The position numbers were made by a program, and so were the translations under genes. Positions 44,014 through 52,532 of a stretch of 64,000 bases of DNA are shown piece by piece (positions within the stretch are counted from its first letter, which is position 1; every line of letters starts with the position of its first letter). Under the pieces are notes generated by a model. The model saw only the letters and a list, made by a program, of their open reading frames with translations. It was not told where the DNA came from and made no database searches. This stretch comes from Paractinoplanes polyasparticus (GTDB lineage Bacteria > Actinomycetota > Actinomycetes > Mycobacteriales > Micromonosporaceae), in assembly GCF_019710575.1 (NCBI RefSeq), contig NZ_JAHWFK010000059.1, positions 49,985 to 113,984 on the forward strand, in the 5' to 3' direction.

Positions 44014-45492
44014 TCAGCGAGGAAGGGCGCTCCGGTCGTTCACGAAGTCGGTGTGCAGGTCGGTGTGTGCGGGGTGGCCGCAGACGGAGAAGCGATCGCG
44101 TCCGTCCCGCTTGGCCGCGTAGAGCGCCTCGTCCGCGCGGGCGGTCAGTTGTTCGGCCGACTCTCCGCCCGCCCACTGGGCGAGCCCTGCGGAGAACGTC
44201 TGACTGTGCGGTGTCGCCTCTTGCAGCCGGTCCATGACGATCATCGCGTCTTTCAGGCGGCAGTGCAGGATGAGGCCGAACTCCTCGCCGCCGTAGCGAG
44301 CGATGAGGTCGCCGGCTCTCAGCTGATGGTGCCAGGCGGAGCTCGCGGCCCGCAGCAGTTCGTCGCCGGCCTGATGGCCGAGCAGGTCGTTGTATCGCTT
44401 GAAGTGGTCGAGGTCCATCAGGCCGACCACCAGCGTGCCCCCGGAACGGTGCGCGACGGCGAGCCGGCGTTCGAGTTCGGCGTCCCAGGCGCGGCGGTTG
44501 GGGATGCCGGTCAGCCCGTCCAGGTACGCGATCGACTCGAGTTTGTCGGCTTGTTCCTGCACGATGCCGATCAGGCCGAGCACGCGGACGATGAGCAGCA
44601 GAAACACCAGGATGGAGCAGAGCGACGCGGCCAGCCATTCGACGGGGCCATCGGCGCTGATCCCGTCGACGATCAGCAGTGCCGGGCTGAGTAGACAGGC
44701 CGAGCTGATCAGCAGCACCCGCCGCGGCGAAACGCCGGCGGAAGGCTGGGCGCCTTCACCGCCGACCTTCGCCATCGACGGATGCAGCGCGGCGCCGCCG
44801 AGCAGGAGCGCGCTCAGCACGAAGGCGGGCGCCAGCTCGTTGTGGTTGGTCCCTTGGGACGACTGCCAGACCCACCCGACATGGGCCAGACCCTGAATGC
44901 CCAGGGAGGCGACGAGCTGCCAGAAGGCCGGGCCGCGCCGCGCCGACGAGGTGAACATCCGGATGACTCCGGCGAGCAGCAACAGATCGGCCAGGGGATA
45001 GGCCACGGTGACGAGCCGGGCCTCCAGCGGCATGGCCGGCTCGATCAGGTCGTGCAGGAAGACCAGCCACATTCCGAGTCCGAGTCCGCCGGTGAGCATC
45101 AGCGTGTCCAGGATGCCCGCCCGGTCGCGGCGCCAGGACATTCCGTCGACCAGCAGCATCAGTCCGGCCAGCAGCATCGGATAGCAGGCCAGCCAGAGGA
45201 TGTCCGCCGGCGACGGGAACGGCACCCTGCCCTGGAACAGGTAGACCGACATGACGACATTGCCCGCTCCGCCACAGACGGTCATGATCAGCAGCAGCAC
45301 CCACGGCAGTTTGCGTGCCGGGCGGTTCAACCGGACTCCGAGGACGATCGCGGCCACCGTCATCAGTGGGTAGCAGAAAGTAGCAAACGTCGCAGCGGGC
45401 GACCCCTCGGGCGCGATGGTACGAACAGCCGTCAGAACGACACCGACCCCGCAGTAGCCGATCCACAACGTACGGGCCCCGGAAGTCGCCAC
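44014..45492 (-). CDS. Diguanylate cyclase with multi-helix membrane sensor (GGDEF)
   Basis: A 492-residue membrane protein. About eight to nine transmembrane helices form the N-terminal 300 residues. The GGDEF domain is about 320-470 (AYLDGLTGIPNRRAWDAELERR, ARYGGEEFGLI), with the active GGEEF signature. RAGD five residues before the GGEEF is the inhibitory I-site, so product feedback is likely. It makes cyclic di-GMP from GTP. The GTG at 45492 was chosen because the residues upstream of it (frame to 45885) are antisense to the next gene. The sensed signal is unknown. Confidence 0.88.
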   Translation of the reverse strand: MATSGARTLWIGYCGVGVVLTAVRTIAPEGSPAATFATFCYPLMTVAAIVLGVRLNRPARKLPWVLLLIMTVCGGAGNVVMSVYLFQGRVPFPSPADILWLACYPMLLAGLMLLVDGMSWRRDRAGILDTLMLTGGLGLGMWLVFLHDLIEPAMPLEARLVTVAYPLADLLLLAGVIRMFTSSARRGPAFWQLVASLGIQGLAHVGWVWQSSQGTNHNELAPAFVLSALLLGGAALHPSMAKVGGEGAQPSAGVSPRRVLLISSACLLSPALLIVDGISADGPVEWLAASLCSILVFLLLIVRVLGLIGIVQEQADKLESIAYLDGLTGIPNRRAWDAELERRLAVAHRSGGTLVVGLMDLDHFKRYNDLLGHQAGDELLRAASSAWHHQLRAGDLIARYGGEEFGLILHCRLKDAMIVMDRLQEATPHSQTFSAGLAQWAGGESAEQLTARADEALYAAKRDGRDRFSVCGHPAHTDLHTDFVNDRSALPR

Positions 45493-45545
45493 GACAAAGA
45501 CATCGGTTCCCCGAAAAAGAAACTGAGAATCACTGCAAACCCGGC

Positions 45546-45582
45546 AAGGCCGCACCCGGGGTGCTCTCCCGGATACGGCCTT
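45546..45582 (-). terminator. Terminator-like hairpin downstream of the CU044_5270-like gene
   Basis: AAGGCCGCACCCGGG at 45546-45560 pairs with the arm ending at 45582 (15 bp, two C-A mismatches). It starts 15 bp past the stop of the minus-strand gene ending at 45597, and T-rich sequence (TTTGCAG, further TTTCTTTTT) follows in that direction. It is not on the promoter side of the cyclase gene. Confidence 0.5.
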
Positions 45583-45596
45583 TGATCTGACGGTGA

Positions 45597-46580
45597 TCAG
45601 AACTTGCCGGCGGCGACGTCCGCGAGCGTCACCCGGGTCACCGTGTAGGTGACGGTGACGAAGGTGTTGGTGTACTTGACGGGCATGCCGCTCTCGGCGT
45701 CGACGACCACGCTCTCCGGGCTGTCGACGGCCGGGGCGCCGGCAGTCAGGGTGAGGACCTTCCGGCCGTCGAGGGAGCCCTCCTCGATCGCGATCTCCGG
45801 CATCTGGTCGAGCAGTCGCAGCACGCCGGCGCGGACCGCGGGATCGCCGGCGCCGTCGCGCAGCGCATCGATCGAGGTGTTCCACACCCAGTTGTCGGTG
45901 TAGTTGCCCGCCACCGCCTTGGTGCCCGTGGCCTTCGCCTTGATCTTGGCCCCCTCCGAGAGGGGCTTGACGGCGCCCGGAGCCTCGATCGGCACGGGGT
46001 TCTCGCCGGTGTAGAAGGCACGCGCCATCCGCTTGCGGGCCTCGTTCAGGTCACCCTTGGCCGCCAGCTTGGCCGCGGCGACTGCCCGCTTGCGGCCGGC
46101 TTCGTCCGCCTTGTCCATCTGCGAGCGGCCCTTCTCGACCCGGGCCGGCAGTCCGGCACGGGTCTTGGCGAAGAAGTAGTCGCCGTTGTCGGCGTGCAGG
46201 TCCCAGACGTCGATCTTCTTGCCGTCGGTGTACGCCTGGCTGCGCGAGATCAGCGTGGCGTCGCCCTCGGTCTGCTTGAGGGTGGTGAGGTGGCCGACCA
46301 GGCGTACGACCGGAGGCTGCTCGGCGGCCGCGGACGAGCCCGGAGCGGCGAGGTTGGGCGCCGGCGACCGGGCCGGGACGCCGGCGCCACCGGCGGCGAG
46401 AGCCACCGCCGTGACCGCGGCAGCGGCGAAGGTGCCGCCGGCCGTGGCGCGCCAGGCGATCCGGCGGCGGCTCATCTTCTTGCCGCGGGCCAGGATCTCG
46501 TCGATCTCCGGCGAGTACGACGGGTCGGCGCGGAAGCCCTGCAGCGCAGCGGTGAGGCGATCCTCGGTGTCGTGAGACAT
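45597..46580 (-). CDS. Membrane-anchored partner protein of the SigE-like sigma factor (CU044_5270-like)
   Basis: A 327-residue protein. A 45-residue cytoplasmic head (MSHDTEDRLTAALQGFRADPSYSPEIDEILARGKKMSRRRIAWRA) is followed by one transmembrane helix (about 46-65, TAGGTFAAAAVTAVALAAGG) and an outer domain (about 90-320: RLVGHLTTLKQTEGDATLISRSQAYTDG...WVWNTSIDALRDGAGDP...LTLTAGAPAV). It resembles the CU044_5270-type proteins found next to SigE-like sigma factors. It is one base after the sigma gene, so co-transcribed. It may be the sigma's membrane regulator. Confidence 0.75.
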   Translation of the reverse strand: MSHDTEDRLTAALQGFRADPSYSPEIDEILARGKKMSRRRIAWRATAGGTFAAAAVTAVALAAGGAGVPARSPAPNLAAPGSSAAAEQPPVVRLVGHLTTLKQTEGDATLISRSQAYTDGKKIDVWDLHADNGDYFFAKTRAGLPARVEKGRSQMDKADEAGRKRAVAAAKLAAKGDLNEARKRMARAFYTGENPVPIEAPGAVKPLSEGAKIKAKATGTKAVAGNYTDNWVWNTSIDALRDGAGDPAVRAGVLRLLDQMPEIAIEEGSLDGRKVLTLTAGAPAVDSPESVVVDAESGMPVKYTNTFVTVTYTVTRVTLADVAAGKF

Positions 46581-46581
46581 A

Positions 46582-47094
46582 TCAGTACTCTTCCTTCAGG
46601 ACGGTCTTCAGCTTGATCAACGCGCGGCTCGTCTGGCTCTTGACGGTGCCCTCGCTGCACCCGAGGATCGCGGCGGTCTCCCGTTCGCTCAGGCCCTCGA
46701 GGAAGCGCAGGACGACGGTGGCTCGTTGCCGCGCCGGGAGCGCCTGCAACGCGTGCAGCAGCTCGGCCCGGTTCACCACGCTGTCGGCCATGTCGGCGAC
46801 CGCCGGATCCGGCACTCGCGTGCCGGACTCCACGGTGTGCTTCCGGTTCCGGCGCCAGCCGCGCCGCGACTCGTTGATCAGGATGCGGCGGACGTAAGCG
46901 GACGGGCTGTCGGCCCGCTGGACCTTGCGCCAATTGCTGTAGGCCTTGGCCAAGGTCTCCTGGACAAGGTCGTCAGCCAGATACCAGTCACCGCACAGCA
47001 GATAAGCGGTGCGGTGCAGCGAATCGGCGATGCCCTGGACGAAGACGCGGAACTCCTGCTCCACGCCGTGCGTCCCGGACGCTCGGTGGCTCAT
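46582..47094 (-). CDS. SigE-family ECF sigma factor
   Basis: A 170-residue sigma factor. Region 2: FRVFVQGIADSLHRTAYLLCGDWYLADDLVQETLAKAYSNWRKV; region 4: RFLEGLSERETAAILGCSEGTVKSQTSRALIKLKTVLKEEY. It starts the operon with the CU044_5270-like gene after 1 bp. The start MSHRASG at 47094 was preferred to a longer form from 47151 on composition; a GTG at the VEQEFRVF segment is possible too. It is head-to-head with another sigma factor 208 bp away. Confidence 0.9.
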   Translation of the reverse strand: MSHRASGTHGVEQEFRVFVQGIADSLHRTAYLLCGDWYLADDLVQETLAKAYSNWRKVQRADSPSAYVRRILINESRRGWRRNRKHTVESGTRVPDPAVADMADSVVNRAELLHALQALPARQRATVVLRFLEGLSERETAAILGCSEGTVKSQTSRALIKLKTVLKEEY

Positions 47095-47302
47095 AACGGT
47101 TGTCACACCCGGTAAGACCCTCCTGCCGAGGAAGACGTTGTCAGCGACCACAAAACTTTTTCGGTCAACGAGAACTCGTCACGCCCGTCACTTCGGCTAC
47201 CGACCGCACGACGCGAGAGGAACCGCGCCGCGGAATCTTTGCGGACCCGTCTGAACCTTCCGCCCCGGCGGCTGCTACCCACCTGGAGGAGGGGGTGAGC
47301 GG

Positions 47303-47854
47303 ATGGGTCCGAGCAGTGACGACGCGTTGCTGCGATCGATCGCGGCCGGTGACGCCGCCGCGCTGTCCCGGCTCTACGAGCGGTACTCCGGCGCGCTCTT
47401 CGGCTATCTGCACCGGCTGGCCGGCGACCGGATGACCGCCGAGGAGATCCTGCAGGACACGATGCTCGCGGTCTGGCGGTCGGCCGGCGCCTTCGAGGGG
47501 CGCGCGAAGGTGACGACGTGGCTGTTCGGCGTCGCCCGCCGCCAGGCGCACAACCGGCTACGCGGCCGGTTCGCGCCCGAGCCCCTCGACGCCGACCTGC
47601 CCGACCGGCCCGATCAGGGCGCCGGCCCGGAGGACCTCGCGATCGCGGCGGCCGGAGGAACCCCGGTGGCCGCCGCCATCAACCTGCTCCCCGTGCATCA
47701 CCGGGACGTGATCGCGCTGGTGTTCGTGGCCGGCCTGCCGCTCGCGGACGTCGCCGAGGTGCTCGCGATCCCGGTCGGCACGGTCAAGAGCCGGCTGTAT
47801 CACGCTCGGGCCGCCGTCGCCGCGGCGCTCACCGCTCAGGAGGTGCCCGAATGA
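47303..47854 (+). CDS. ECF sigma factor leading an ABC exporter operon
   Basis: A 183-residue sigma-70 region 2/4 protein. Region 2 LYERYSGALFGYLHRLAGDRMTAEEILQDTMLAVWRSAGAF; region 4 LLPVHHRDVIALVFVAGLPLADVAEVLAIPVGTVKSRLYHARAAV. A GGAGGAGGGG site is before the ATG at 47303. The stop overlaps the anti-sigma start (ATGA). It is the first gene of a five-gene overlapped unit, which ends in an ABC ATPase, so it may control its own export operon. The regulon is not known. Confidence 0.92.
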   Translation: MGPSSDDALLRSIAAGDAAALSRLYERYSGALFGYLHRLAGDRMTAEEILQDTMLAVWRSAGAFEGRAKVTTWLFGVARRQAHNRLRGRFAPEPLDADLPDRPDQGAGPEDLAIAAAGGTPVAAAINLLPVHHRDVIALVFVAGLPLADVAEVLAIPVGTVKSRLYHARAAVAAALTAQEVPE

Positions 47855-48729
47855 AGGACCTGTTGCCCGCGTACGCCGCCGGCTCGCTCTCCGGACCAGA
47901 CCGCGACCGGGTCCGCGCGCATCTCGCGGACTGCCCGCGCTGCCGCGCCGACCTCGCCTCCTGGCAGGCCGTCGCGGTGGCCGCCGCGCCGGTCGCGACG
48001 CCGCCGGACCCGGCGTCGCTGGTCCGGGCGGTGCTGAGCCGCAGCGCCATCGAGCCCACCGTCCGCCGGTCCCCGCGGCCGGTGCGGCACCTCGTCGCGC
48101 TGGTCGCTGCCGAGGCGCGCCTGATACGACCGGCCGCACCGATCGCCTCGGCGCTGGTGATGGCCCTCGGCGCGGGACTCGTGCTGCTGCGGACCACGGC
48201 CGGCGCGGACCTGATGCTCTCCCTGATCGCGCCGATCGTCGCCGCCGCGGGGGTCGCGGGCACCTATCGTTCCCGCCGCGACCCGGCCGCCGAGCTGCTC
48301 GCCGCCACACCCACCTCCGGCCGGCTGCTGCTGCTCATCCGCATCGCCCTGGTGTTCGGCTACGACCTGGTGCTCGCCCTGGGCGCCTCGGCGGTGCTGA
48401 CCGCCACCGGCGCGGCGGGCGCGGACGGCCTGAACGAGCTCGTCGGCGCGTGGCTCGGGCCGATGGCGTTGCTGTCCTCGGTCAGCCTGATGATCGCCGT
48501 CTTCCTCGGGCCGGACGCGGCGCTGGGCACGGCCATCGGGTTGTGGGCGGTGCGGGTGCTGGCGGGCGGCGTGCTGCTCCCCGACGACTGGCCGGCCCGG
48601 TACGTCATGGAGGTCTGGTCGACGAGCGCGCCGGTGCTCGTGGCCAGCATCGCCCTCGCGATCGTCGCGGTGACGATGTCCGCCCGCGGTGAACCTCACG
48701 GCGGCGGACGCGCTACCCATCCGATGTGA
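47851..48729 (+). CDS. Zinc-finger anti-sigma factor fused to a six-helix membrane domain
   Basis: A 292-residue protein. The N-terminal zf-HC2 anti-sigma domain has HLADCPRCRAD (His-x3-Cys-x2-Cys, about 24-34). Unlike the usual single-helix anti-sigma, residues 70-280 hold six hydrophobic segments. The loop RRDPAAELLAATPTSGRLLLLIRIALVFGYDLVLAL is strikingly like loops in the next two genes (ELQLASPTPYRVTLLRRM; RVASILDATPASPRARLLGKY), so the membrane part may be an ABC-2-type permease domain. It probably holds the preceding sigma factor at the membrane. ATGA overlaps at both ends join it into the operon. Confidence 0.85.
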   Translation: MKDLLPAYAAGSLSGPDRDRVRAHLADCPRCRADLASWQAVAVAAAPVATPPDPASLVRAVLSRSAIEPTVRRSPRPVRHLVALVAAEARLIRPAAPIASALVMALGAGLVLLRTTAGADLMLSLIAPIVAAAGVAGTYRSRRDPAAELLAATPTSGRLLLLIRIALVFGYDLVLALGASAVLTATGAAGADGLNELVGAWLGPMALLSSVSLMIAVFLGPDAALGTAIGLWAVRVLAGGVLLPDDWPARYVMEVWSTSAPVLVASIALAIVAVTMSARGEPHGGGRATHPM

Positions 48730-49421
48730 GACCACTGACCCTCTGGCGGTACGAGATGCGCCGGGCAGGCTGGGCGGCCTTTCTCGGCCCGCCCCTCGCC
48801 CTCGCCCTCGGCATCACGGCCGCGCTCGCGAATCCGCAACCGACCGACCTGACCACCGCCCGCATCCTGCTCGGCGCCCTGGAGATGGCGATACCGCTCG
48901 CTGCCGCGGTCGCCTGTTCCTCCCTCGTCGGCCGGGATCCGGCCCGCGAGCTCCAGCTTGCCTCGCCGACGCCCTACCGCGTCACGCTGCTGCGCCGGAT
49001 GATCGTGACGCTCGGCTGGACCGCGGCGGTCGCCGTGCCGGCGGCAGTCGTGCTGATCGCGACCGGCTGGTGGGCCCGCTGGCCGGAGAATCACGGCGCG
49101 TTCGCCGGCCAGCTCACGTGGCTGGCGCCCACGGTGGGGCTGAGCAGCCTGGCCTTCGCCGCGGGTGCCGTCTTCCGCAGCCCCGGAGCGGCCGGCGCGC
49201 TGGTCACCTCGGTGTGGGCGATCCAGCAGTTCTTCGCCGGTTCGGCGCAGGCAAACCGGCCGGGCCGGCTGCTCTATCTGTTCGCGACGACCCGGGGCAC
49301 GACGCCCGGCGACTGGACCGCGAACCGCCTGACGTTGCTCGGCGCGGGCGCCGCGCTCATCGTGGTCGCCCTGGTCCTGCTGGGCCGCTCGGAACGCCTC
49401 ATCGGCGAGGAGGACGAATGA
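48726..49421 (+). CDS. ABC-2-like membrane protein, first permease of the operon
   Basis: A 231-residue polytopic protein with about six transmembrane helices (WAAFLGPPLALALGITAALA, AIPLAAAVACSSLVG, VTLGWTAAVAVPAAVVLIATGWW, LTLLGAGAALIVVALVLLG). GRDPARELQLASPTPYRVTLLRR is the ABC-2-type cytoplasmic loop also seen in its neighbours. It is likely one half of an exporter with the following gene and the ATPase at 50266. The GTG overlaps the anti-sigma stop (GTGA). The cargo is unknown. Confidence 0.7.
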   Translation: MRPLTLWRYEMRRAGWAAFLGPPLALALGITAALANPQPTDLTTARILLGALEMAIPLAAAVACSSLVGRDPARELQLASPTPYRVTLLRRMIVTLGWTAAVAVPAAVVLIATGWWARWPENHGAFAGQLTWLAPTVGLSSLAFAAGAVFRSPGAAGALVTSVWAIQQFFAGSAQANRPGRLLYLFATTRGTTPGDWTANRLTLLGAGAALIVVALVLLGRSERLIGEEDE

Positions 49422-50233
49422 CCGCCTTTGTTGCCAGCCTCCGGTACGAGTTCCGGATGCAGGTCCGCAAGCGGACGGTGTGGATCGTGCCGGCGCTGAC
49501 CCTGGTGCTGTTCGTGCTGATCGGAGGCAGCCTGCTGCGGGACCTGTTCGATCCGGCCGAACGGCCGGTCGATCCGCGGACCGCTGTGGTCGGGCTGGCG
49601 GTCCAGCTCAACGCGCTGCTCTCGATCGGGTTCGGCTGCCTGCTCGCCGACCGGCTCATCCGCGACGACCGGCTGCGGGTGGCGTCGATCCTCGACGCGA
49701 CGCCCGCCTCGCCGAGGGCGCGCCTGCTCGGCAAGTACGTGGGCGTCGCCGCCGCGACGGCCATCCCGGTTTCGGTGGCGTACTTCGGCTTCGCTGCAGC
49801 GTACGCAGTGGACACCGGAGAGCCCCGGGCGCTGGGCTGGGCGCTGGCCGCCTTCGGGGCCCTGTTCATCCCCGGGCTGCTGTTCGTGGCCGCCTTCGCG
49901 CTGGCGGCGCCGCTGGTCATGCCGGCGCCGCTGTTCCGAGTCCTGTTCGTCGGCTACTGGTTGTGGGGCAACGTGGTCTCGCCCGACATGATGCCGACGC
50001 TCGCGCGAACCCTGGTCCACCCGTTGGGCGGTTATCCGCTCGCCGCGTTCTTCGACTTCCACGGCATCGACGGCCAGGACACCTGGGCCGGCCCGATACC
50101 CGGTGCGACGCTCAACGCCCTGCGGCCCGACCCGACGCCGGCGCTGGCCTGGCTGTCCATCGTCCTGCTGTTGATCATCGCCGCCGCCGTGCTCGCGGGC
50201 GGCCACGCCCTGCGCACGCGCCGCATCCGATAA
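49418..50233 (+). CDS. ABC-2-like membrane protein, second permease of the operon
   Basis: A 271-residue membrane protein with six helices. The first (VWIVPALTLVLFVLIGGSLL), the middle (PGLLFVAAFALAAPLVMPAPLFRVLFVGYWLWG) and the last (WLSIVLLLIIAAAVLAGGHAL) are clear. RIDDRLRVASILDATPASPRARLLGKYVGVAAATAIPVS is the ABC-2-type cytoplasmic/lipid-facing loop shared with its neighbours. It pairs with the preceding permease and the ATPase 32 bp after. It probably exports a lipid, antibiotic or peptide. ATGA overlap with the gene before. Confidence 0.75.
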   Translation: MTAFVASLRYEFRMQVRKRTVWIVPALTLVLFVLIGGSLLRDLFDPAERPVDPRTAVVGLAVQLNALLSIGFGCLLADRLIRDDRLRVASILDATPASPRARLLGKYVGVAAATAIPVSVAYFGFAAAYAVDTGEPRALGWALAAFGALFIPGLLFVAAFALAAPLVMPAPLFRVLFVGYWLWGNVVSPDMMPTLARTLVHPLGGYPLAAFFDFHGIDGQDTWAGPIPGATLNALRPDPTPALAWLSIVLLLIIAAAVLAGGHALRTRRIR

Positions 50234-50265
50234 CGAGCCCGCGTCCGACAACGAGAAGGAACTCC

Positions 50266-51174
50266 ATGCGAATCGAGATCTCCGGCCTGACGAAGACGTA
50301 CCGCGGTGGGGTGGCCGCCATCGACGACCTCGATCTGGCCGTGCCCACCGGGATGTTCGGCCTGCTCGGCGCGAACGGCGCCGGCAAGACAACGCTGATG
50401 CGCATCCTGGCCGGCATCGTGCGTCCTACGTCCGGCCGGGTCACTGTGGGCGAGCACGACCTCGGCACCGGCGCGGGGCGGACCGCCGTGCAGCGTGACC
50501 TCGGCTACCTGCCGCAGGACCTCGGCGTCTACCCCGACCTGACCGCGCGGCAGTTCCTCGACTACGTGGCGCTGCTCAAAGGCATGGACGATCGGACTGT
50601 CCGGCGCCGGCGGGTCGGCGAGCTGCTGGAGGTGGTGGCGCTGACCGAACACGCGGACCGGCGGCTGCGCGGCTTCTCCGGCGGCATGCGGCAGCGGGTC
50701 GGCATCGCCCAGGCCCTGCTCGCCGACCCGCAGCTGCTGATCGTGGACGAGCCGACCGCGGGCCTCGACCCGGAGGAGCGGATTCGTTTCCGCACGCTGC
50801 TGTCCCAGTTCGCCGGCCGGCGCACGGTCCTGCTGAGCACACACATCGTCGATGACATCGGGCAGACGTGCCAGGAAGTGGCGGTGCTCGCCAAGGGCCG
50901 GCTCATCTTCCGTGGCACGGTGGAGGAGCTGACCCGCCGCGCCGAGGGGCAGGTCTGGTCGGTGGTCACGGACGGGCCGGCCCCGACCGAGGGGACCGTT
51001 GTGTCCGCCCTGCCGCACGACGACGGCATGCGCTATCGGATCGTGGCGCCGTCCGCTCCGAGGCCCGGGGCGCGTCTGCTGGAACCAGGCCTGGAGGACG
51101 GCTACCTCGCGGTGGCAGCCGGTCGCGGTAACGCTTCGCGGCATCCGGCGGCGCCGCCAGGACGCCGGCCGTGA
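50266..51174 (+). CDS. ABC transporter ATP-binding protein
   Basis: A 302-residue ABC ATPase that powers the exporter. Walker A GANGAGKTTLM (about 39-49), signature LRGFSGGMRQRVGIAQALL (about 136-154), Walker B LLIVDEPTAGLD (about 161-172), and His of the H-loop LLSTHIVDD (about 193-201). Residues after 220 form an ~80-residue extra domain. It is 32 bp after the permease and is the last gene before a strong hairpin. The start ATG follows AGAAGGA. Confidence 0.93.
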   Translation: MRIEISGLTKTYRGGVAAIDDLDLAVPTGMFGLLGANGAGKTTLMRILAGIVRPTSGRVTVGEHDLGTGAGRTAVQRDLGYLPQDLGVYPDLTARQFLDYVALLKGMDDRTVRRRRVGELLEVVALTEHADRRLRGFSGGMRQRVGIAQALLADPQLLIVDEPTAGLDPEERIRFRTLLSQFAGRRTVLLSTHIVDDIGQTCQEVAVLAKGRLIFRGTVEELTRRAEGQVWSVVTDGPAPTEGTVVSALPHDDGMRYRIVAPSAPRPGARLLEPGLEDGYLAVAAGRGNASRHPAAPPGRRP

Positions 51175-51238
51175 CCACGGTTGCCCGGTTGGCATCGGGA
51201 GACGCAACCGGGCGAACCAGGTCGCTGTCACAGCGCCG

Positions 51239-51271
51239 GTCGGGCAGGTGCAGCGGCTGCACCTGCCCGAC
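51239..51271. terminator. Strong bidirectional terminator hairpin
   Basis: GTCGGGCAGGTGCAG at 51239-51253 pairs perfectly with 51257-51271 (15 bp), leaving a 3-nt loop. It lies between the end of the ABC operon (51174) and the MarR gene (ending at 51281), which converge. It probably terminates both. Confidence 0.8.
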
Positions 51272-51280
51272 GACATGTGA

Positions 51281-51754
51281 CTAGACGTGTAGCCGGTCGA
51301 GCACGGCGATGAGATTCGCGCTGATGGTGCCGAGGGCGGCAGTTTCGGACTCTGCCAGGTTGTCGAAGAGGACGTCGCGTATCTCTTTGCGCTGCGCCCG
51401 GAGGACGCGCGCCACGAGCAACCGGCCCTGAGGCGTCAGGGTGGCCTCGTAGGCGCGTCGTCCCGCCGGTGCACGGTCGCGGGTGACCAGACCTTGGCGT
51501 TCCAGCACCGCGATGGTGTGGCTGACGCGGCTGGGGGAGAAGCGCAGGGTGTCGGCGAGCGCTTTCAGGCCCAGCGTGTGGTTGTCCGCGCCGCTGAGGA
51601 GGATCAGTAACTTGAAGTGACTGTGCGAGATGGCACCGTCGCGCTGGGATTGCCGTTCCAGCGCGGCCTCGAGGAGGTGGGCCGCCAACACGAGGTCTTC
51701 CCACACGGCGGCACGCCGCGCGTTGTCATCACGTCGCATGGTCACGATGGTCAT
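51281..51754 (-). CDS. MarR-type transcriptional regulator
   Basis: A 157-residue winged-HTH regulator. HSHFKLLILLSGADNHTLGLKALADTLRFSPSRVSHTIAVLERQGLVTRDRAPAGRRAYEATLTPQGRLLVARV (about 43-118) is the MarR HTH and wing. The N-terminal and C-terminal helices form the dimer arms. It lies just after the SnoaL/MoaF operon on the same strand, and a 24-bp palindrome upstream of that operon is a good operator candidate. Ligands of MarR proteins are often phenolics; this one is unknown. Confidence 0.9.
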   Translation of the reverse strand: MTIVTMRRDDNARRAAVWEDLVLAAHLLEAALERQSQRDGAISHSHFKLLILLSGADNHTLGLKALADTLRFSPSRVSHTIAVLERQGLVTRDRAPAGRRAYEATLTPQGRLLVARVLRAQRKEIRDVLFDNLAESETAALGTISANLIAVLDRLHV

Positions 51755-51791
51755 CCTCGCGTCCGTGCTCGCGCATGTCGATCGGTCGGCG

Positions 51792-52190
51792 TTACACCAT
51801 CGCGTTGCCGTTGGCGGACGTCTCGGCGGCGACGATGTCCTGGACCACGTCCCAGTGCTCGACGATGCGTCCGTTCTCCAGTCGGAAGATGTCGACGATG
51901 GCCACCGGGCCCGGGGCCCAGCCGTGCACGATGCTGTGGGTGAAGACCAGGTCGCCCTGCGCGGCGACGCGCTGCGGCTCCCAGGAGAAGCCCTCCAGCG
52001 TCGGGACGACGTTGCGCAGGGTGTCGAGGCCGTTGGGCATCTGCGGGCTGTGCTGGACGTACGGCTCGGCCCAGTACCGGTCGATCGCGGTCAGGTCCTT
52101 TTCCGCGAACAACTCCCGCATCGCGGTGAGCACAATCTCGGTGTTGCGTCCGGCCTGGTCGTCCTGTGCTGAATCGCGGGTCATGGTCAT
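51792..52190 (-). CDS. SnoaL-like NTF2-fold protein
   Basis: A 132-residue NTF2-like protein. AMRELFAEKDLTAIDRYWAEPYVQHSPQMPNGLDTLRNVV followed by FSWEPQRVAAQGDLVFTHSIVHGWAPGPVAIVDIFRLENGRIVEHWDVVQDI matches SnoaL-type enzymes, which include small isomerases and cyclases. The ATG overlaps the MoaF-like stop (ATGA), so the two are translated together. The reaction is unknown; MarR neighbours suggest a response to a small organic compound. Confidence 0.85.
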   Translation of the reverse strand: MTMTRDSAQDDQAGRNTEIVLTAMRELFAEKDLTAIDRYWAEPYVQHSPQMPNGLDTLRNVVPTLEGFSWEPQRVAAQGDLVFTHSIVHGWAPGPVAIVDIFRLENGRIVEHWDVVQDIVAAETSANGNAMV

Positions 52191-52498
52191 GCCTCCTCAA
52201 TGGTTCCGACAAGGTTGTAGAGCTTGCCGTCGACGGTCACGTTGGAATAGACGGTTCCGTTCTCGAAGTCCTCGACGTGCGTGACGGTGGCCCCGCTCGC
52301 CTCGGTCCAGGAGTTGAGGAAGACGCCCGCACGGATCTCCCGTAGGTCCAGAGCCACCGTCTCGGCGTGACCGTCGGGGGCGAGCCCCGCGCCCTGTATG
52401 ACGACGAAACTGCCCTGGGTCGGCGAGTCGAAGGTGAACCGCACCTTCAAATCACCGAGGTGGAAGCGGTAGCTGCGGCCCGTTAGCTGTCTGGTCAT
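52187..52498 (-). CDS. MoaF-related domain protein
   Basis: A 103-residue small beta-barrel protein. LTGRSYRFHLGDLKVRFTFDSPTQGSFVVIQGAG, then TVALDLREIRAGVFLNSWTEASGATVTHVEDFENGTVYSNVTVDGKLYNLVGTIEE, matches the C-terminal MoaF-like pattern. MoaF proteins are linked to catabolism in some bacteria. It leads the two-gene operon with the SnoaL-like gene. A palindrome starts 35 bp before its ATG. Confidence 0.8.
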   Translation of the reverse strand: MTRQLTGRSYRFHLGDLKVRFTFDSPTQGSFVVIQGAGLAPDGHAETVALDLREIRAGVFLNSWTEASGATVTHVEDFENGTVYSNVTVDGKLYNLVGTIEEA

Positions 52499-52532
52499 GA
52501 CGTGCCCTTCATTCGTCGATCACAACCTCGTT

